Notes: generated from the sequence alone by a model not told the origin. Positions 7,944 through 17,655 are shown, counted from the stretch's first letter. The stretch is DNA of 64,000 nt from an uncultured Roseburia sp. (GCA_934317215.1 CAKREH010000013.1:27157-91156); one strand, 5' to 3'. Numbers and translations: made by a program.

Positions 7944-8474
7944 TCAATATCCCATCATCCCCGCCAGCACTACGCTCGCCGCCATTCCGGCTGCCGTGGC
8001 AGCCAGCGCCCCTGCAAGCGTATAGCGGCTCTTTTTGATTTTTACACTCATAAAGTAAACAGACATAGTGTAAAAAATTGTCTCCGTGCTTCCGAGCATG
8101 ATCGACGCCATCCGCCCAAGCAGCGAATCCGTCCCATACTCCTTATAAATATCTAAAAGCAGACCTGTTGCCGCCGAAGATGAAAACATTTTCACAACAG
8201 CAAGTGGAAGCAGTTCGGACGGGAATCCGATCTTTTCTGTGCAAATGGCACATACATTTGAAAAACATTCCAGAAATCCGGACGCACGCAGGATTCCAAC
8301 AGCAACCATCAGTCCGATCAGTGTTGGCATGATCCCTATGACTGTTTCAAATCCGTCTTTCGCTCCCTCGATAAACTCTTCGTAGATATTGTGCCTGCAC
8401 AACAGCCCATATCCGATAATCAAAAAAATCAGAAGTGGTATCATGATATCGGATAAAAACATCATTATCTGCAT
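7944..8474 (-). CDS. spmB: Spore maturation protein B
   Basis: This 176-residue membrane protein matches SpmB, which together with SpmA is needed for full dehydration of the spore core in Bacillus. It has a Gate/nucleoside-recognition-like fold with hydrophobic segments at about 8-26, 40-62, 85-105 and 150-172. Motifs include GAKDGFETVIGIMPTLIGLMVAVG, SGFLECF and GSTETIFYTMSVYF. It is normally adjacent to spmA, but here a response-regulator gene lies between them. A weak GGGAAG site precedes the ATG. Confidence 0.93.
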   Translation of the reverse strand: MQIMMFLSDIMIPLLIFLIIGYGLLCRHNIYEEFIEGAKDGFETVIGIMPTLIGLMVAVGILRASGFLECFSNVCAICTEKIGFPSELLPLAVVKMFSSSAATGLLLDIYKEYGTDSLLGRMASIMLGSTETIFYTMSVYFMSVKIKKSRYTLAGALAATAAGMAASVVLAGMMGY

Positions 8475-8526
8475 AGGACACTTCCCGAAGCTGCTGTTAG
8501 TTTATTATATGTATCAGCGGTTCACA

Positions 8527-10191
8527 TTATTCATGCGATTTTCGCGCCAGCCGTTCATAATCCTCCTGCGGCATCGGTTTTGCGAAATAATATCCCTGAA
8601 TATAATTACAGCCAAGTCTCTTTAGCATCTGTACCTGTTTCTTTTCTTCAACGCCTTCTGCAATGACCGGCATATCCAGCGCTTTTGCCATCTGGATAAC
8701 TGCCGCTAAGATCTTTTCTCCGCGCCCATCATCTTTGCCTTTGGAAAGAAACTTCATATCAATTTTCAGCACATCCAGATCAATGTCCTTTAACACGTTC
8801 AAAGATGAATATCCGCTTCCAAAATCATCCATCAGAATTGTAAATCCTGCCTTGTGCAGATAATCCACCGCATTTAAGATGACATTTTCCGTATCGGAAA
8901 AAACACTCTCTGTCAGTTCCAAGTGCAGGTACTCCGGTGGTATCCGGTATTTTTCCACAAGATTGACCAGTGACTCTAAAAAATTGGGATTATAAAGGTT
9001 GACACGGGAAACATTCACAGAGATCGGATCCGGCTTACGTCCTGCTCTTAACGCCGTGGCAATAAGCTGGCAGACCTGATCCCACACATAATAATCAAGT
9101 TTTATAATAAAACCGTTCTTCTCGAAAACAGGTATAAACTCTCCCGGTGAAACCATCGTCCCATCCGGTTTTTTCCAGCGTACAAGTGCTTCCGCGCCAC
9201 GCGGCGTATAACCATCTAACTCATACTTCGGCTGAAAATAAACGATAAACTGTTTTTCCTCAAGTGCCGTATCCATTTCGTTTATGATCTGCTGCTCCCG
9301 CTGCATCTCTTTTCCCATCTGTTCCGTGTAGAGTGCCTCATGATGCATATACTGCCCCTTGCATTCCTGTGCCGCAATTACAGCATGCTCATAGATTGCC
9401 GATACCTCCATCTCCTTGTCCCGGATGATATAACATCCCGCCGACGTCTCAAGATAACAGCGCAGCTCCCCGTTTTTCTTCACCTGTTCCCGGATCTTCT
9501 GGGCGATCAGCAGTGCATCCTGTTCTTTTTCTACCGCAACACAGATTCCAAAAACATCGGAATTTAATCTGCCATAAGTATACGTCTTATATGCACTGAG
9601 TACACCGCAGATATTATGCGCCATACATTTTAACAGACGGTCTCCTTCTGCCGCACCATAGAAAGAATTGATCATCTTAAACCGGTCAATATCCAGCCGG
9701 ATAAATGCAAATGTCTCATCCTTACTGTCATCCAGCATCTCCCTCGTCTTCTGGTAAAACATCTGACGGTTATAAATTCCTGTCAGGGAATCATACTCTA
9801 AAAAGTGCTGTTTGCTCCTTTTGATAGCGTTCATGACACGAAACCAGATGATCTCCCGGTGGAATGACTTCGGTATAAAATCCCATACCCCATACTCCAG
9901 ACAGCGTTTTTCATTTTCTACATTGTCTTCCGTTGTCGCAATGACGATCGGAGTATACTTATATTCGCTGTGTTTTTTGAATTCCTCCAGAAAAGCAAAT
10001 CCATCCATTACAGGCATAATAAGATCCAGTATAATTGCCGCTACCGAAAGGCCTTTATCCTTTTTCAGATATTCCAGTGCCTTTTTCCCGTCTTCTGCCT
10101 CTGCGATCTGGTAATCTTTACAGAAAATATCAGCCAGGGACTGTCTGTTCAGCTTGTTATCATCCACAATCAAGATCTTATTTTTTTTCAT
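8527..10191 (-). CDS. Response regulator with degenerate GGDEF and intact EAL domain
   Basis: This 554-residue protein has a receiver domain (acidic pair D10-D11, phospho-acceptor D56 in ILDLIMP, conserved K108), then a GGDEF-fold domain, then EAL. The GGDEF signature is lost (LNSDVF in its place). The EAL domain keeps EALVRW, LELTES, DDFGSGYSS, KIDMKF, AEGVEE and QGYYFAKPM. It is probably a phosphorylation-controlled c-di-GMP phosphodiesterase. No partner kinase is nearby. It sits between spmA and spmB on the same strand with gaps of 91 and 52 bp, so it may be co-transcribed with the sporulation genes. Confidence 0.9.
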   Translation of the reverse strand: MKKNKILIVDDNKLNRQSLADIFCKDYQIAEAEDGKKALEYLKKDKGLSVAAIILDLIMPVMDGFAFLEEFKKHSEYKYTPIVIATTEDNVENEKRCLEYGVWDFIPKSFHREIIWFRVMNAIKRSKQHFLEYDSLTGIYNRQMFYQKTREMLDDSKDETFAFIRLDIDRFKMINSFYGAAEGDRLLKCMAHNICGVLSAYKTYTYGRLNSDVFGICVAVEKEQDALLIAQKIREQVKKNGELRCYLETSAGCYIIRDKEMEVSAIYEHAVIAAQECKGQYMHHEALYTEQMGKEMQREQQIINEMDTALEEKQFIVYFQPKYELDGYTPRGAEALVRWKKPDGTMVSPGEFIPVFEKNGFIIKLDYYVWDQVCQLIATALRAGRKPDPISVNVSRVNLYNPNFLESLVNLVEKYRIPPEYLHLELTESVFSDTENVILNAVDYLHKAGFTILMDDFGSGYSSLNVLKDIDLDVLKIDMKFLSKGKDDGRGEKILAAVIQMAKALDMPVIAEGVEEKKQVQMLKRLGCNYIQGYYFAKPMPQEDYERLARKSHE

Positions 10192-10282
10192 TGGTATCCC
10201 TCACTTTCTCTGAGGATTTGTCTTACACATAAATCTATTCTCATTATAATGTCTTTTATCGAATAGTACAACGCATTATTTG

Positions 10283-10903
10283 TCAGATTTTGTAAATATT
10301 CCGCCTGATTTTACAAAAAATAATTGCAGTCAGTGTACTGCATGTTGTTGCGATCAGTGCCGGACCGACGATCTGCGCCGGATTCACACTTCCATACTGG
10401 CTGCGGCAGGCAATAATGTTTACCGGTATGATCTGAAGGGATGAAATATTGATGATCAAAAAATCACACATCTCGCTGCTGGCGGTCCGCTCCCCTTTTT
10501 TTACTGAGCCATCTGAAAATGCTTTATTTCCACGCTCTTTTTCTAATTCTGCCAGCGCCTCCATCGCTTTTAATCCGGCTGGTGTTGCCGCCCATCCCAG
10601 TCCGAATATATTGGCAATCATATTGGTGGCAATATATTTATTTGCCGGATGATCTTTTGGAATATCCGGGAACAGAAAATGCAGCACCGGTGCAAGACGC
10701 CTTGACAATCCTGCAATGATACCTGTTTTTTCAGCGATTTTCATCAGTCCAACCCAGAAGGACATTACTCCCATCATAGTAATACAGAGTGTGACCGCCT
10801 CTTTTGCCGAGTCAAGCGCTGCCTGCGTAACCGCCGGAAGTGTGCCGTGAAATGCGGCAAATACAACGCCTGTCAAGATCATAAATGCCCAGAGATAATT
10901 CAT
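10283..10903 (-). CDS. spmA: Spore maturation protein A
   Basis: This 206-residue membrane protein is SpmA, the partner of SpmB in spore core dehydration. It shows MNYLWAFMILTGVVFAAFHG at the start, then GVMSFWVGLMKIAEKTG, and a conserved NMIANIFGLGWAATPAGLKAME. The C-terminal half, SEMCDFLIINISSLQIIPVNII, is also typical. CCGGAGAGG precedes the ATG. It is transcribed away from the DUF885 gene, so the 145-bp AT-rich gap holds divergent promoters; no clear sporulation sigma site could be fixed by eye. Confidence 0.93.
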   Translation of the reverse strand: MNYLWAFMILTGVVFAAFHGTLPAVTQAALDSAKEAVTLCITMMGVMSFWVGLMKIAEKTGIIAGLSRRLAPVLHFLFPDIPKDHPANKYIATNMIANIFGLGWAATPAGLKAMEALAELEKERGNKAFSDGSVKKGERTASSEMCDFLIINISSLQIIPVNIIACRSQYGSVNPAQIVGPALIATTCSTLTAIIFCKIRRNIYKI

Positions 10904-11049
10904 ATGTACCTCTCCGGTTTTTCTTTTATTTTATTTCTATATATCGCCATATATGTACCATTATTCATATAGAACTTTTTCAGTTATTTTTTCCAAATGT
11001 CAACATATATATCACTAACACCTGGATTTTTTAACTGAGGTATTTTATC

Positions 11050-12927
11050 TTGATATGGTTTTCTGATATTTTTCACAAATTTCCACGTTTAAGCCGGATA
11101 TCCACACTTTTTCTTATTTTGCTGGTCGTTTTCCCCACAGTTTTCTCAGACGGATGCGCTTTCTCCAGGAATGCTCCGGATCAGTCTGCCCGTATCTCTT
11201 CCGGATACGAACCGGATCCGGCAGATTCTGTTTCTTCTGAATCTGCTGATAATGACAATCAACGCACAGACAGCTCATCCGCGAATGCCTTTGACGAATT
11301 TTTATTGCAGCTTTTCCGCTCGGAGGCTGCCCAGAATACCATAAACCTTCATTTTTCCCTCTCCTCCCCGGAATCTTACGGGATCACAGAAGTTCCAATT
11401 TCACTTGGCAGTATTTCCAGTCAGGCATCAAAGGAAAACCGTGCAGCCCTGGAAAACACGATTGCCGCCCTAAAACGTTTTGACCACGAAAAACTTTCCA
11501 AAACCCGGCAGCTGACTTACGATATTTTGTCAGATTACCTTGCCATGGAGCAAAAGGGGACTGATTTTTCACTTTATGAAGAATACTTAAACCCTTCCTC
11601 CGGCACTCAGGCACAGCTTCCAGTACTTTATGAAGAGTATCGTTTTTCCTCCGAAGATGACATCAAAACTTACCTGAAACTGCTGCCCCTGACCGGTTCC
11701 TATTTTGACCAGATCATTGCTTTTGAAAAGCAAAAAGCTGCCGCCGGACTCTTTATGTCCGATGCCATCTGTAAAAGTGTGATCGAACAGTGTTCCCGTT
11801 TTGCAGACGATGGGGACGATCATTATCTGATCTTAACTTTCAATAAAAAAGTGGATGCTTTTAAGGATCTGTCAGATGAACAGAAGACCGCCTATAAAAA
11901 ACAAAATGAAAAGATTGTAAAAGAAGTGATTTTTCCTGCCTATACTTCACTGGCATCTTCCTTAACCAGCCTGCTTGGCAGCGGAAAAAATGAAAAAGGG
12001 CTCTGTTATCTGAAACACGGCAGAGATTATTACGAATATCTCGTCTACGAAAATACCGGCTGTGCGGATTCGATTGCGGATATACAGACTATGATCGGTC
12101 AGAAAAGACTTTCTGATCTAAGCGAAGCGGCCGCCCTGACGGATTCAAATCCCGCTCTCTGGAAGGATGCACAAAAGATCTCTCTTTCCTATGCAGATTC
12201 CGCCTCTGTTTTAGAACATCTGAAAGAACAGATGCAGGCAGATTTTCCAAAGGCTCCGGATGTCTCTTACACCGTCAGTCCTATTGAGGAATGTATGGAA
12301 GATTATCTTGCACCGGCTTATTATATCACTGCACCGATTGATGATTACAATGCCAATTCAATCTATATCAATGCAAAAACGGATGCATCCACCATGCGGT
12401 ATTTCACAACGCTCGCCCACGAGGGTTTTCCCGGTCACCTGTATCAGACGATCATGTCCTATCAGTCCGGACTGCCGGCGATACGCAGTATTTTAAACTA
12501 TCCGGGATATGTAGAAGGCTGGGCAACCTATGTGGAGATGATGTCCTATCATTATGCCGGGCTGAGGGAAGATGCCGCAACGCTTCTCGCCTTAAACCAG
12601 TCTGCACTTTTAAGTCTTTATGCCTCCACAGATATCGGCATCCATTATGACGGCTGGTCGCTTGCCGATACGATAAAATTCTGGAACGATTACGGGATCA
12701 GCGATCCGGATACCATTGCAGAGATTTACCGCTATATCATATCAGAACCGGCAAATTATCTCCGTTATTATGTGGGTTATCTGCAATTTCTGAAATTAAA
12801 GGACTATGCAAAGGAAACCTTTGGCAGTGATTATAATGAAATCGCATTTCATCAGGCAGTGCTCTCGATCGGCCCGGCACCGTTTCGGATCGTAAAGGAT
12901 TATCTGAAAGATTTTTACCAGAAGTGA
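11050..12927 (+). CDS. DUF885-family metallohydrolase-like secreted protein
   Basis: This 625-residue protein has an N-terminal hydrophobic segment (STLFLILLVVFPTVF) followed by SDGC, resembling a lipoprotein signal, then a Ser/Asp-rich linker. The rest is DUF885-like. The hallmark is TTLAHEGFPGHLYQTIM at about 455-472, a variant zinc site related to HExxH, with GYVEGWATYVEMMSY downstream supplying a likely third ligand. The family is treated as putative M3-like peptidases; substrates are unknown. The start is TTG with TGAGGT nine bases upstream, as no ATG occurs in the first 160 codons. It converges on rsmI with only five bases between stops. Confidence 0.85.
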   Translation: MIWFSDIFHKFPRLSRISTLFLILLVVFPTVFSDGCAFSRNAPDQSARISSGYEPDPADSVSSESADNDNQRTDSSSANAFDEFLLQLFRSEAAQNTINLHFSLSSPESYGITEVPISLGSISSQASKENRAALENTIAALKRFDHEKLSKTRQLTYDILSDYLAMEQKGTDFSLYEEYLNPSSGTQAQLPVLYEEYRFSSEDDIKTYLKLLPLTGSYFDQIIAFEKQKAAAGLFMSDAICKSVIEQCSRFADDGDDHYLILTFNKKVDAFKDLSDEQKTAYKKQNEKIVKEVIFPAYTSLASSLTSLLGSGKNEKGLCYLKHGRDYYEYLVYENTGCADSIADIQTMIGQKRLSDLSEAAALTDSNPALWKDAQKISLSYADSASVLEHLKEQMQADFPKAPDVSYTVSPIEECMEDYLAPAYYITAPIDDYNANSIYINAKTDASTMRYFTTLAHEGFPGHLYQTIMSYQSGLPAIRSILNYPGYVEGWATYVEMMSYHYAGLREDAATLLALNQSALLSLYASTDIGIHYDGWSLADTIKFWNDYGISDPDTIAEIYRYIISEPANYLRYYVGYLQFLKLKDYAKETFGSDYNEIAFHQAVLSIGPAPFRIVKDYLKDFYQK

Positions 12928-12932
12928 CGGAT

Positions 12933-13778
12933 CTACTCTTCCTTCAGCAGTGCCTGATATACATCCCGTTTGCTCATGCCACGGTCTTTTGCCACCAGTT
13001 TCATCGCCTCTTTGCGCGGTGTCCCCTGGTTTTCGTACACCTGCATATGTTCCTCCAACGACATATCCTCCCAGGACTTCCTTGCCTCCTCGGCAAGTTC
13101 CTCGAAGGTTTTTCCATGAATCACGAGCACATACTCTCCGCGCGGTTCATTCTCTCCATAATAGGCAAGACTGTCTGACAACGTCGTACGCATCTTTTCC
13201 TCATAGCGCTTCGTGAGCTCCCGGCAGATGGAGATCTGCCGGTCTCCGAGCGTATCATACAGTTCTTCTAATGTTTTGACCAGATGATGCGGTGCCTCAT
13301 AAATGATGATCGTGCGCGTTTCGTCCTTTAATTCCTGCAAAATAGCGGCACGCTCTTTTTTATCCCGTGGTAAAAACGCCTCAAACGCAAAACGTCTTGT
13401 CGGAAGCCCTGACATGGTAAGTGCCGTAATACATGCCGCTGCTCCCGGCAGGGAAGTCACTTCGATTCCTTCCTCATAACAGATGCGCACTAAATCTTCG
13501 CCCGGATCGGAAATTCCCGGTGTACCCGCATCCGTGATCAGCGCAATGTTTTTTCCTTCCCGCAGTTTATCTACAAGCTGATAGGCTTTTTCTATCTTAT
13601 TGTATTCATGATAACTCGTCATCGGCGTTTTGATTTCAAAATGATTCAACAGCTTAATGGAATTTCTGGTATCTTCCGCTGCGATCAGATCCACTTCTTT
13701 TAATGTGCGAAGCACCCGATAGGTGATATCCTCAAGATTGCCGATCGGTGTTGCACATAAATATAATTTTCCTGACAT
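12933..13778 (-). CDS. rsmI: 16S rRNA (cytidine1402-2'-O)-methyltransferase
   Basis: This 281-residue protein is RsmI, which methylates C1402 in the ribosomal P site using S-adenosylmethionine. It opens GKLYLCATPIGNLEDITYRVL and has AEDTRNSIKLLNHFEI, LITDAGTPGISDPGEDLV and SLPGAAACITALTMSGLP, all typical of this tetrapyrrole-methylase-fold family. A C-terminal HTH-like tail (GMSKRDVYQALLKEE) is present. GGAGACTGGC precedes this ATG; fifteen extra residues upstream in the frame are not conserved. In Bacillus the gene belongs to the yaa/yab block, whose other members appear at 43-48 kb here. Confidence 0.96.
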   Translation of the reverse strand: MSGKLYLCATPIGNLEDITYRVLRTLKEVDLIAAEDTRNSIKLLNHFEIKTPMTSYHEYNKIEKAYQLVDKLREGKNIALITDAGTPGISDPGEDLVRICYEEGIEVTSLPGAAACITALTMSGLPTRRFAFEAFLPRDKKERAAILQELKDETRTIIIYEAPHHLVKTLEELYDTLGDRQISICRELTKRYEEKMRTTLSDSLAYYGENEPRGEYVLVIHGKTFEELAEEARKSWEDMSLEEHMQVYENQGTPRKEAMKLVAKDRGMSKRDVYQALLKEE

Positions 13779-13962
13779 GCCAGTCTCCGTTTCTGTTTTT
13801 AAAACTACCTTGTTTCGACACAACTTCTATTATTAGCACATTATAAAGCTGCCGTGAGGAATTGACAAGAAAATCCTGTATCCTTTATTCATTCGCCTGC
13901 TGCAGGGATATATTTAATTTTTCCCATAACCTTTTTACAGAAACATCTACCTCCAATCTTTC

Positions 13963-14538
13963 CTACGCCTCAAGGTCTTCTACCGACATTACCGCCCCTG
14001 TCTGAAAATACTCCATATTTTCAAATGCCGCTTCTGCAACATCTTCGGGACTATGCGTATGGCATGCCTCCCTTAACACATGGATGTGATAATTTCTCTG
14101 GTGCGCATCTACCGCTGTAAAATGTACGCAGATATCTGTCATGCCACCACAGATAAACAGATGCTCAATACCTTTTCCCCGCAGTAAAAGTTCGAGATCT
14201 GTTGCAAAAAAAGCACTGTAACGGCGCTTCGGCACAACATACTCACCCTCGGCCGGTCCTGCCGGTTCCCAGAAATAAGAGTCCTTTTCGAGGCAGTGTA
14301 CATGCTCGGAACCATCTAATTCTCTTCCGAAATCAGAAAGATCATCCCGGTGCAGTTCAATAATATGTACGATCGGCACATCTTTTCTTTTTTCACGGAA
14401 AAAATCTACCACTTTTTTGATATTTTCATGATAATAAGCAATTCTCTTCTGCTGTTCCTCGCTCTGATATACAGCAACAGGTACTTTTGATTCCTGCACA
14501 TCCACCAACAGTAATGCACTTTTTTCCGGTATTTTCAT
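13963..14538 (-). CDS. Isochorismatase-like cysteine hydrolase (IHL 1)
   Basis: This 191-residue protein belongs to the isochorismatase-like superfamily, which includes nicotinamidase and biuret and triuret hydrolases. The Asp-Lys-Cys triad is visible as D13 (LLVDVQ), K104 (VPKRRYSAF) and C137 (MTDICVHFTAVDAHQ). It shares HRxDxxDFGRELDG and ATDLELLL with its two paralogues in this window. It overlaps the upstream paralogue by ATGA and is the last gene of the MerR-linked operon. Given the allophanate hydrolase nearby, an amidase making allophanate or ammonia from a biuret-like compound is plausible but unproven. Confidence 0.85.
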   Translation of the reverse strand: MKIPEKSALLLVDVQESKVPVAVYQSEEQQKRIAYYHENIKKVVDFFREKRKDVPIVHIIELHRDDLSDFGRELDGSEHVHCLEKDSYFWEPAGPAEGEYVVPKRRYSAFFATDLELLLRGKGIEHLFICGGMTDICVHFTAVDAHQRNYHIHVLREACHTHSPEDVAEAAFENMEYFQTGAVMSVEDLEA

Positions 14539-15110
14539 AATGATTTCACCTCCGCAGTTAATACATCCTCCGTCGTAATATTTGATTCACGCTGAAGATA
14601 TTTCATATTTTTTAACGCATACTCATGTGCCTTCCATGTAGAACCCGTCACACAATCCGTTACCACATAAAAATGATAGTTGCTCTGGTGCGCGTCCACT
14701 GCGGTAAAATGTACACACACATCTGTCAGTCCTCCAATTAAAAATACCGTATCCACATGCAGACACTGCAGCAACAGGTCAAGATCTGTCCCGATAAATG
14801 CACTGTAACGGCGTTTGGTGATCAGGTAATCATTTCCCTCCGGCTTTGTGAGCGGGTTATATTCTGCTGCAAGTGTCCCCTCTAAACAGTGGACTCCTTC
14901 CGTTCCATCAAGCTCTCTTCCGTAATCGCAGTGATCTGCTCTGTGTACCTCTCTCACCTGAACGACCGGAAGTTTCTTTTCCCTGAAATACCGGATAATT
15001 TTCGGCGCGTTCTGATAAGTAGTGGAACCCTCCATGACCGGGATTCCGTCATTTTTATCATCATCCTGAAGGTCGATGACCAACAATGCACTATGCTCTG
15101 GTATATACAT
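14535..15110 (-). CDS. Isochorismatase-like cysteine hydrolase (IHL 2)
   Basis: This 191-residue paralogue of the neighbouring hydrolase has D13 (LLVIDLQ), K99 (LITKRRYSAFIGTDL) and C132 (LTDVCVHFTAVDAHQ) as the expected catalytic triad. It keeps HRADHCDYGRELDGTEGVHCLEG, a stretch shared by all three copies and perhaps involved in substrate binding. AGAGGAGAAAAA precedes the ATG. It lies 38 bp after the MATE gene, in one run with the polyamine-type transporter. Two adjacent but clearly diverged copies suggest two substrates or a hetero-oligomer. Confidence 0.85.
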   Translation of the reverse strand: MYIPEHSALLVIDLQDDDKNDGIPVMEGSTTYQNAPKIIRYFREKKLPVVQVREVHRADHCDYGRELDGTEGVHCLEGTLAAEYNPLTKPEGNDYLITKRRYSAFIGTDLDLLLQCLHVDTVFLIGGLTDVCVHFTAVDAHQSNYHFYVVTDCVTGSTWKAHEYALKNMKYLQRESNITTEDVLTAEVKSL

Positions 15111-15148
15111 TTTTTCTCCTCTTTTCTGTGCTGCTTCTTTTTAAAAAT

Positions 15149-16495
15149 TTACTTCAAGTCCAGCCGGTGCAGCCACTTTCCCGACCGGTAACGATGTATT
15201 CCGATCGGCAGTTTATATAGTTCTACAGCAACAAATGCACTGTAAACAACTGCGATCGGCATTTTTAGGACTTCGCCAAACAAAAATGTAACTGGCAGCC
15301 CGATCATCCAGATGCCCCCCATATCCATGATCAGTACGGTGCGGATATCTCCACCGCTTCGGAACAATCCTTCAATATTCATGGAATTATAACAGTTAAC
15401 CGGCAGGTAACAGCATAAAATGGTAAGACATTGCGTCAGATATATTCCTGCCTCAGTCCCCGTGATCCCATAAAGTCCTACAATCGGATGTATGAAAAGA
15501 AAAATTAATGCTGCAACAAACACACCAACGAATACTGCCAGCCTGTGGAACCGTGCACCACAGCGAAACACCTCTTCCCTGTCCCCCCTGCCAATCTGAT
15601 TACCGACAATTACGGACGCAGAGCTTGAAAGACTCAAACTGAATGTCTGCTCCATCGTCTGTATGGTACTCATAATACTCATTGCGGCAAGCTGTTCCGT
15701 TCCGATACGTCCATAAATTGTAAAATAAAGTGTTGTTCCTACACCCCAGAAAAATTCGTTGCCTGCAAGCGGCAGTGCTTTTTTCAGAAATGTCAGGAAT
15801 CCGTCCCTGCTGTAATGAAACATTTCCGGAATATTGCTTATCACTTCATTTTTTGTTGCGATCAGATAAATCAGCAGAATCGTAAGTTCGCTGCCTCTTG
15901 TTACGACGGTACCGACTGCCGCACCGGCAACACCAAGCTCTGGCATTCCCAGATTACCGAATATAAAAGCATAGTTTGCCAGAACATTCATGATAACAGA
16001 TACCGAAGCGGACACCAGCACGATTTTTACCCGTGTCATGCCACGCAGCAGGTAATTAATTGGATAAATGAGTGACAACAGCAGATAGGAGGCAGAGATT
16101 GCCCGAAGGTAAGCCGTTCCGCTTACAATAACCGCCTCATCCGATGTAAAGAGCTGCATACACTGTCTTGGGAAAAGCGCAGTAGCTATCGTAACTACAA
16201 TCCCGAGTGATATCGTAATTGAACAGGTCATACCCATCGTTTTCCGGATACCATCCACATCCTTTTTGCCCCAGTATTGGGAGACAAACATAACACAGGC
16301 ACAGCAGGTGCCATAAAGCACCAGATAAAATAAGGAATATAGTTTGTTTGCCACACCGACGGCTGCAATCTCTGCAACTCCCAGCTTTCCCACCATGATC
16401 TGATCAATAAAATTGACGCAGGAGGTAAGAAGTGACTGGAGCATTAACGGCAGCACCGTCTGTAATGTGATCTTATAAAATGTTTTACGGTCCAT
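15149..16495 (-). CDS. MATE-family efflux transporter (island)
   Basis: This 448-residue protein has twelve predicted membrane helices in two halves, as in multidrug and toxic compound extrusion transporters driven by Na+ or H+. Family features include the N-terminal LPLMLQSLLTSCVNFIDQIMVGKLG, FVSQYWGKKD, and the second-half AMSIMSTIQTMEQTFSLSLSSSASVIVGNQIGRGD. A strong AAAGGAGG site precedes the ATG. It lies 33 bp after the polyamine-type binding protein and ahead of the two hydrolases. Its place in a nitrogen operon suggests export of a product or of surplus cationic substrate. MATE pumps are known members of guanidine riboswitch regulons in other bacteria. Confidence 0.92.
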   Translation of the reverse strand: MDRKTFYKITLQTVLPLMLQSLLTSCVNFIDQIMVGKLGVAEIAAVGVANKLYSLFYLVLYGTCCACVMFVSQYWGKKDVDGIRKTMGMTCSITISLGIVVTIATALFPRQCMQLFTSDEAVIVSGTAYLRAISASYLLLSLIYPINYLLRGMTRVKIVLVSASVSVIMNVLANYAFIFGNLGMPELGVAGAAVGTVVTRGSELTILLIYLIATKNEVISNIPEMFHYSRDGFLTFLKKALPLAGNEFFWGVGTTLYFTIYGRIGTEQLAAMSIMSTIQTMEQTFSLSLSSSASVIVGNQIGRGDREEVFRCGARFHRLAVFVGVFVAALIFLFIHPIVGLYGITGTEAGIYLTQCLTILCCYLPVNCYNSMNIEGLFRSGGDIRTVLIMDMGGIWMIGLPVTFLFGEVLKMPIAVVYSAFVAVELYKLPIGIHRYRSGKWLHRLDLK

Positions 16496-16528
16496 TGACT
16501 TACCTCCTTTGTCTTTTCCTTCTAATTA

Positions 16529-17641
16529 TCACTCGATCTTACTTCCTGCCTCTAATTTAACCTCTGACCAGATCTCATCATAAGTTAAAGAAGCCTCACC
16601 GATATTTTCCATATAATGTGCTGTGTCATAAACACTGTCTGCCGGATAGGCGATACTTAAGAGCTTATCTGAGATACCCGCTTCTTTTGCCGCATCTTCC
16701 ACCTCAAGATTGGTGTAACCATAACCCCAGTTCGTATCCTCACCTTTTCTGGTCAGATACTCTTTGCTGATGATTGCATTGATAAATGCATAAGCTCCAT
16801 CCATATTTGCGCCTTTCGGGATGACATAACTGTCCATATACATATGCTCGCCCTCAGACGGATTGATGTATTCCCAGTTTTCCATCTCTTTTGCTGCTTT
16901 ATAAGCATCACCGGAAGCTGTCACAAGTACATTTGCCTCACCGTTTAACATCAGCTTATATCCACTGTAAGTAAATGCATGTATGTTTGGAAGCAGTTCC
17001 TTTAACTTATCTCCGGCTGCAGTGATCTCTGATTCATCCGTCGCATTAAAGTCATTTCCATTTACCAGATTACAGATACAAAGAGCCATCCTCTCATCAT
17101 CCGTAAATGCAATCTGATCTTCCAGTTCCGGATTCCACAGATCCGCATATCCTTTGATTTCCGTGCTTACCTTGTCACGGTTTACTAAAATACCGATACC
17201 ACCGCCGGAATAAGGCACTGACCATTTATTGTCCGGATCGTAGGAAGGACTTAAGTATCCTTCTCCCAGCCTGGAATAGTTTGGAATCTTAGAAGTGTCT
17301 ATCTCCTCGAGCTGATCCTGTTCTACCAGTGCCTCAATGACATAATCTGAACACATTGCCACATCATACTGGACACTGTTAGACATTACCTTCGTCTCCA
17401 TCTCTTCCAGTGAGGAAAAACCGGTATAGTTGATACTGCAGCCTGTCAGTTCTTCTAACTTTGCAATCGCCTCATCCTCAATGCCAGCCCAGGCAAGAAG
17501 ATTTAATTCTTTACCGCCCAATTCTGAGCTTCCTGTTTCCTCTTTTCCTGATGAAGAGACATCACCGCTGCTGTTTCCACATGCTGTCATACCGCATACC
17601 ATCGTGCCGGCAAGTAATAAACTGATTAATTTCTTTTTCAT
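16529..17641 (-). CDS. PotD-type extracellular solute-binding lipoprotein
   Basis: This roughly 370-residue lipoprotein starts MKKKLISLLLAGTMVCGMTA with the lipobox Cys at GMTAC. The mature part resembles spermidine/putrescine-binding PotD: LNLLAWAGIEDEAI, then QYDVAMCSDYVIEAL, WSVPYSGGGIGILVN and MDSYVIPKGANMDGAYAFINAI. It would deliver a small cation or amide to the adjacent permeases. GAAGGAGG precedes this ATG, which is six codons inside the longer frame. In this island the ligand may be a guanidino or ureido compound rather than a polyamine; that is inference. Confidence 0.9.
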   Translation of the reverse strand: MKKKLISLLLAGTMVCGMTACGNSSGDVSSSGKEETGSSELGGKELNLLAWAGIEDEAIAKLEELTGCSINYTGFSSLEEMETKVMSNSVQYDVAMCSDYVIEALVEQDQLEEIDTSKIPNYSRLGEGYLSPSYDPDNKWSVPYSGGGIGILVNRDKVSTEIKGYADLWNPELEDQIAFTDDERMALCICNLVNGNDFNATDESEITAAGDKLKELLPNIHAFTYSGYKLMLNGEANVLVTASGDAYKAAKEMENWEYINPSEGEHMYMDSYVIPKGANMDGAYAFINAIISKEYLTRKGEDTNWGYGYTNLEVEDAAKEAGISDKLLSIAYPADSVYDTAHYMENIGEASLTYDEIWSEVKLEAGSKIE

Positions 17642-17655
17642 AATGAATTCCTCCT

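Noticed and set aside
13862..13890. Plus-strand promoter starting TTGACA upstream of the hydrolase genes
   Set aside because: The -10 match (TTATTC) is weak and no plus-strand gene follows; all nearby genes are on the minus strand.
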